Shown here: piece by piece, positions 58,646-64,000 of the stretch
How the letters are laid out: the number at the start of each line of letters is the position of its first letter
Numbering within the stretch: position 1 is the first letter of the stretch
From: Ifrita kowaldi
Taxonomy: Eukaryota; Chordata; Aves; Passeriformes; Cinclosomatidae
Length of the DNA stretch: 64,000 nucleotides
Assembly (NCBI GenBank): GCA_013398055.1
Contig: VZRS01015015.1
Location: 301-64,300, forward strand
Direction of reading: 5' to 3'
Program-made: the position numbers and the translations under genes
The notes under the pieces: generated by a model
What the model saw: the letters and a program-made list of their open reading frames with translations, nothing else
Databases searched by the model: none
Told to the model about the DNA's origin: nothing

Positions 58646-61600
58646 ATTTAGATAATTTTCAGAACTGCAGTGAGCCTAGCTAACTCTTCATATGGGGAGG
58701 AGGAGGGGGATGGGAAGGGGGGTCTCTGGCAAGAAATATGTAATGAAAAGCAAACTAGTAATTGCAATGCTGCATTCTCATGTTTCCCCTGACATTCTAA
58801 ACCAGGTGTGGGGGTCTTTGTCTGCCAGCACTGTCTTTGTGCATCAGACCAGCAGTGTGTCCAGCTTGGCGTCTTAGCTTGTGTCACAATCCAGTATCAG
58901 ATGCCTGAGGAAGTACAAGAAACCCCATAGGAACACAGGTCAGGCTGCCTAAATTCAGACTTTCTTTATGGACTGCCTAAAGACCCCCACAGACAGGTGA
59001 GCAGTCCTGTAGCTACTCCAGTTGCCTTTCCAGCAGGGCAGGACTCTACTGTGGAATTGTTTTGGTCTCATCCACCTGTCCTCCACAGACAATGTAGCAA
59101 TCCTTGGACACTTCAGATAGTACTATGGTCTGATGTTTATACACTCAAATCCTTCCCCAGATGTTTGCAGGATTCATTACTGTTCTTCCAGGTCCAGAAA
59201 AATACCTGGTCCCTCTACCCCGCTGTTTAGTTCCTAGCTACTCTTGGACTGATTTAGACCCTCAAGGCTTTCCAGGATTGGGATGATAGGGAACAAATCT
59301 CCCAAGTGTCATGTCTTCCCAAGCCTTCTCCCTAGCTGATAGTTTTCCTTCAGTACAGTGTCCCCTTGTGAATGCTGATTCGTTGTCACAATGCACCCAT
59401 GAGGGTGGCACTGCTCAGGCACCAATTCCCACCTGCCTATGTAGACCTGAAGGACCTGTCCAGGGAGATCTCTGAGGTCCCAAGTGATTTCTTTATCTCT
59501 TAGACAAAATCTGTTGGAATCAGTAGGAATGTGCTTATGGACTAACTGAAAAAGGAAGAATGGATCCTACAGTTCAGAAGTTTTACTTGACTTGCAAGAG
59601 CTGAGATCTGACACTGGGAAGGTATTTTTATTCTTCAGTTCTTCATGTTTGTGGCATTACCTTGATATGGCTGGTTGAGATCAGCTGCAGTAGCAAAATC
59701 AGAGAGCCTTTGAAAGCTGACGTGGACATAAAAACTGTCAGTGCCTCTACCCTCGTGGGGACTGACACTGGAACAGTTCCTTCAATTAGCTATTTTATTT
59801 CAAAACATACTTATTGGTTAACCGTTCTCATTCTTAGTAGCACTTTCCAGCTTGCCCCATGGAGTTCAGTGGTGCTATGTCCAGCAGACTAAAGTCTCAT
59901 TTATGAGTGGGATTTTTGGAAGCAGCTGAGTGGAACTGGAAGAGCAATTGTAATGACACTTGGCAGAAAGGTGAAGGCTGAAGATCCGAAGCCACTCAAG
60001 TTCCTTTGAAATTCACAGAAGGTCAAGGGTAGTAGCACTGATCCCTGTGCAAGGGTGCCAAGTTGTGGATGTTGCTACAACATCATTCAAGTTCCACTCT
60101 CAACATTTTAGCATTTACCTGCAAGTATTTCTCTGTACATTTGCAAATGCATAAAACACTGAGCAAAGAAATTCACTGATGAAATGTTAATAGAAGAAAC
60201 AATAATCCTAATGACTGTAGGACTAGATGGCTTCTGTGGCAGGTGTTACCTAGCCGTGGCTACAGTGGTTCTCTGTTGTTGGCAGTACCATTTATGAGGT
60301 GTGTGGTATTACTTCTCTGGCTTCAGGGAGCAGAGGAGTGACCCTTGCTAGCTTCTGAATAGAAGTGATCAGTAAAACTGTCAGGAAATAGCTTCTTGTT
60401 GAAGAATGCTGATGCTTCCATCTGCTGAAGCCTAGGTGCTCAGTGGGAAGACAGCATTTCTGAAGGAAGTCTTCACTGGAAATGGTCTATAGCATGTGCA
60501 TTCATGGTGCTTGAGACCTTGGTGTCTTCTGCAGGCAGCAGCACAGTTGGCATCCCTCAGGCAGCAGTCAGGGACTTAAACCACAAGTGATCTGCAGGGA
60601 AGAGAGAAGAGATTTGTGGGTGTCCCGTGCTGTGCAGGGGGGCTGTCTGGCTGAGAGGCAACCGCTGTTCGAAGGGATTTATTTGACAGGGGACCAGGCA
60701 GCCAGAACTCCTGTTGTGCTGGAGAATGGCAGTGGGGAGCTGCAGAGATGACAAAAGGCACTGAACCTTCTGCACAGAGCATGCAGAGGGCCACAGGCTG
60801 CCACAAGTGGAAACTGCAACTTCTGAGCACGTCTTCCAGGCTGGACTTTTTATTGCCTCACCATCATATGTGCAGAAGAAGAGGAAAGGCCAGCGTTCCT
60901 TGTTGGAAAGTGATTGCTACAGCATCTTTTGATTGAGCATTGCATTATGTTGAATTGAGAATATTATTATTCATGAAAAGGCATCCTAGAAAGCTTCAAA
61001 GAAGGGTGGAAAAAAACTTCAGGTTTTAATACTAATTAGAGGAGCCTGTCTCCCAGGTGTGAGGTGTTTATCTGTGAAAAGCAGGAGATAGTGTAGCAAA
61101 GAAGAAATGTACACTGGAGAATAGAAGTTCCAATAAATGGTTGAATGGATTAAAAAAAAAAAAAAAGGACGAGGAAGAAGAAAGAAGACCAACAACAAAA
61201 AGGCAGATAATAAAATAAGATGTTTGCACTGAATATGAAGGGTTTGCAAAACAGCTCAGAGTTTATTTCCAAACCTGCAAAAAAACAACCCTGAAAATTA
61301 TACAGCGATGTGTCTCAATAAGGAGAAGGTTCTTTTTATTTCTTCCTCCTATTAGCAGTGTTTATCAACTCGATTTCTTTTTCACTCTAAACAGCACTTG
61401 TGTCATGACAGCTCAGAGCTGGCTTCAAGTATAGCCAAAACAGACCGTTCCTGGAGCTGGTGTACTACCTTAACCAAGCACTGACCTTAGTTATGCTGCT
61501 TATTTTGCCTGAGAGTTTTCCTGGAGGATGTGGGGCTCGCTTCTCTCAGCAGCTTCTGCATCAGCTAGCAGTACCCAACAGAAGTGGGTGCTGTGGTGCC

Positions 61601-62839
61601 AGTCTGTCCTGGCACACGTGCTCGCTGCTGTCCCTCCTGTGGCAGTGTCAGGAATATTGCCCTGGCTTCAACACCTGCCCCACCCCAACTTCTTCTTTTG
61701 GCCCATATGGCTGGACTCACCCTTCTACTGACCTCAGGTGAAGCTTAGTGAGGGGAAGGGAGAAGGAGGACCTGGGATGAGAGAGGCCACGCTCTGTGCG
61801 GTGCCATTGCTGGCTTGCATTCTCAGGTGTGCAATATCCACATAGCCAAGTGGCTGCAGTGTCTGACAGATTGTTCTATACATGTACCTTGCAGTTTTCT
61901 TGCTGCTTCCCCCCTGCTCTCTTGTGAGTTAAGGAATCATTGCAGGTGTGGAAAGCGTGAGAGAACGGATGTGCTTTCATAGCCGAGTGAGTGACAGCTG
62001 GGCAGCTTTAATTGCCCTTTGGTGTGCTCCTGGAAGGTAGTTGAAGTGAAGAGATTTTTTTCCTGTCTCTATGGACATGAAATATGGACATCTTTGCTTC
62101 TCTGTTTCAGCTGATGAACAGTAACTGGTTAAGCATCAGAAACTCGATCACTTGTGATTGCCTACCCATAGCCTGTGCTAGTGACAAGATCTCATGAGGG
62201 AGCAGAAGGGAGAGCAGTGCAGGGATTTGACTTTCTGCCATAGGCTTTGCGATAGTCCTATCACTGAGACAATCCTGCCCCTCTGAACACTACTTCAGAG
62301 CAGAATTTAACAGAGAAAAAAACCAGCAAGATTTTTCACTGTTTTTTTCCTTGTGGAGCATTCCCTTAGATGACTACAGAGAGATGCATTCAAACAGAAC
62401 ATTAAAGTTAAACGAGGTGACACAAGGCTATATTTAAAAATAACAGAAAGTGTTTCAAGTTCTCCTTTGATAGGAGTTGGGCAGCTATATAACCCTACCA
62501 GCTTGCCATCCTAATGACAATTCCCAACAAGAAACACAGCCTGATAACATGCACTAAGACAGGAGATGGGAGCTCTGTTCACAGGCATGAGGAGCTGCAG
62601 GAGATAGCTGTTGTACAAAGATGCTTATTCAGAGCAGTCAAAAACCCCCCCATCTTTCCTTGAACATTGCATAACTAGATGCATAGAATAAATATCTACA
62701 GCGTAGGACAGAAATTAACATTAAAGATATAATACCATTATAGAGTTACTGATAAACCCTCACCTTTCATACTTAGCTAATTTCTCATCAGCTTATATTT
62801 TATAGAAGAAAAAAAAGAATATAGCAGAACTTGGAGATA
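58646..62839. other. Unique non-coding sequence
   Basis: No gene or named repeat recognised. Frames of 60 to 93 codons occur without domains. Includes a 15-base poly-A at 61152-61166 followed by a purine tract to about 61190. Confidence 0.45.
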
Positions 62840-63115
62840 GGCAATGAAAATGGTCTGGAGGCTTGGAAGGATTTTCAGATAAGGAGAAAGCAAAAAAGAT
62901 GAAGGAAGATATTGTTCAGAGAAGAGATGAATAAGAAGGGGTATGTCAGAAGTATATAAATTATAATATTTAAAAAGATTCTCGGTACTGGTACAAAAGG
63001 GTATCCTTTGAATCAAAAAGCAATGCAGATCTGGAAGTGTTGAGAGGTTTTTTTTTATTGTATGCTATTAAACTGTGGAACTCCCTGCTGCAGGGTGTCA
63101 CCCACTGAGCTCATG
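62840..63115 (+). mobile_element. Ancient CR1 LINE remnant
   Basis: Sense-strand text follows the older CR1 pattern in order: 'aggcttggaaggattttcag', 'aagaagatattgttcagagaagagatg', 'ggtatgtcagaagtatataaa', then after a degraded stretch 'aactgtggaactccctgctgcagggtgtca'. These correspond to the 'agaagagacaactaa...tatgatagaagtctataaaa...aactgtggaactcc' run of old CR1 families. It is much more diverged than the copies at 25199 and 35730. Confidence 0.6.
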
Positions 63116-63124
63116 CCCTTAGTC

Positions 63125-63143
63125 AAAAAAAAAAAAAAAAAAA
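63125..63143. repeat. Poly-A tract of 19 bases
   Basis: A homopolymer shortly after the ancient CR1 remnant. CR1 does not end in poly-A, so the two are probably unrelated. Confidence 0.9.
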
Positions 63144-64000
63144 GCAAGCTATTTTTGTGGACAGTGAGAACATTCACAGTTACATTAGAGAAAATAAAAA
63201 ATTTATAAGAAATATCAGCCCTTGAGATTCAGGGCATAAATCCAACCACTAACTGCCTGGGGTTATAAAGAAACTCCCCCAGTGGACATATTAGTTAGTT
63301 ATTTCCCATTTTAAGTGTTTTACATCTATCCTTGATGCTAGCTGCTGCCTGAGAGGAGGTGTTACAAGAGTCGGACAGTTGGTTTGATTTGCTATGAAGG
63401 TTGCTATATCCTTGAAAAACATGGCAGCTCTCTCCTTCCCTTCCTCACCATCTCCTGCTGTGCCTCTGAACCCCCTTACCGTGGCATGCACCAGACAGCT
63501 GACAAAAAGACAGGGCTTCTCTGCTGCATTCTGGGTACTCTGATGGGTGGGTAACCCCAGGCTGACACGGTCCTGGTGTGGACACGAGGGACCAGCACAG
63601 CTGGAGGCCAGGCTCCCCACTGCCATCCTGGCTGCAGCAGGCTGGTACCAAACTGCCCTGGCAGAGGCCTGGCTGACACAGCACCGCTGCGGCAAGAGCT
63701 GTCCCACCTTTCTGAGCCCAAGGAGAATGTGTAGCTCCCCATTTACAGCTCCTTTGCTGCATCTCTGGCTTTGCTTGTCTTCTCCGTGCAGCGCTGGGAT
63801 TTCTCTGGCCCTCAACTGTATGGCAGCACTCGAGCTTCAGCAAGCAAGCAGGAGATGCAGGCCAGCGAGGCAAAGGAAGGCAGAGTACCTGTCTTGCTTT
63901 CCTTTCTCCCTGCATGCTTAAATTTGTTCTTTGTCTAATCTCCTCTGCCAGGCGTTTTGAGATAATCAGTGTGACTTTTCTGCTACTGTTCATCTATCCC
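63144..64000. other. GC-rich non-coding sequence
   Basis: Three overlapping minus frames (63291-63815, 63445-63993, 63476-63742) and one plus frame (63547-63921) are open for 88 to 182 codons at once. This is what a stop-poor GC-rich segment gives by chance. The translations have no domain, signal peptide or low-complexity pattern I recognise. A real exon cannot be excluded because the segment runs to the window edge. Confidence 0.4.

Noticed and set aside
26384..60081. The word TGTGGATGTTGCTACAA occurs near 26384 and again near 60065
   Set aside because: The flanks do not align, and one shared word of this length is not surprising in a 64-kb self-comparison.
63445..63993. 182-codon open frame on the minus strand, with other long frames overlapping it
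   Set aside because: Four frames are open at once in GC-rich DNA, and the translations show no domain or consistent composition. Not supportable as a gene, although the window edge prevents a firm exclusion.
1..64000. CRISPR arrays, operons, ribosome binding sites, tRNA or rRNA genes
   Set aside because: The sequence is vertebrate-like. No regularly spaced repeats, no GGTTCGAATCC-type tRNA arm and no rRNA text were seen.

Overview
The window looks like non-coding vertebrate DNA, most likely from a bird. The evidence is several CR1 LINE fragments on both strands. Three of them end in the avian-type 3' tail, which contains words such as TTCCAACCCAAACCATT and TATGATTCTATG. There is also a solo LTR (5094-5526) with TGTC...GACA ends of the kind seen in avian endogenous retroviruses. 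I cannot name the species or locus.

I found no protein-coding gene, tRNA or rRNA that I can support. The longest ATG-to-stop frame is about 182 codons (63445-63993, minus). It has no recognisable domain and lies in GC-rich sequence. Another long open stretch (25275-25814, plus) is an antisense reading through a CR1 copy. The window is best read as intergenic or long-intron DNA.

Layout: 1-13.6 kb is mostly unique sequence with one solo LTR. A long degenerate antisense CR1 lies at 13.6-14.8 kb. From 15 to 22 kb there are candidate regulatory elements: an AT-rich element at 15.3-15.7 kb, a sharply bounded CpG cluster at 17.4-17.76 kb and a repeated homeodomain-type motif at 21.36 kb. From 23 to 30 kb there are two CR1 fragments, a diverged dispersed repeat pair, a second LTR-like element and several conserved-looking blocks. 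From 34.8 to 43.5 kb there are further candidate elements, a CR1 3' end and a MIR-like SINE. From 44.3 to 46.4 kb a 1047-bp segment occurs twice in direct orientation around a single N, almost certainly two contig ends that were not merged. A ZNF143/THAP11-type motif follows at 46.46 kb. From 47.6 to 58.6 kb there are more candidate elements, including a CpG-rich block at 52.6-53.0 kb and an AT-rich block at 54.0-54.5 kb. A very old CR1 copy lies at about 62.84-63.12 kb.

The calls of conserved or regulatory elements rest on composition and motif content only, since no alignment could be run. They are inferences. The repeat calls, the exact duplication and the two assembly gaps are seen directly.
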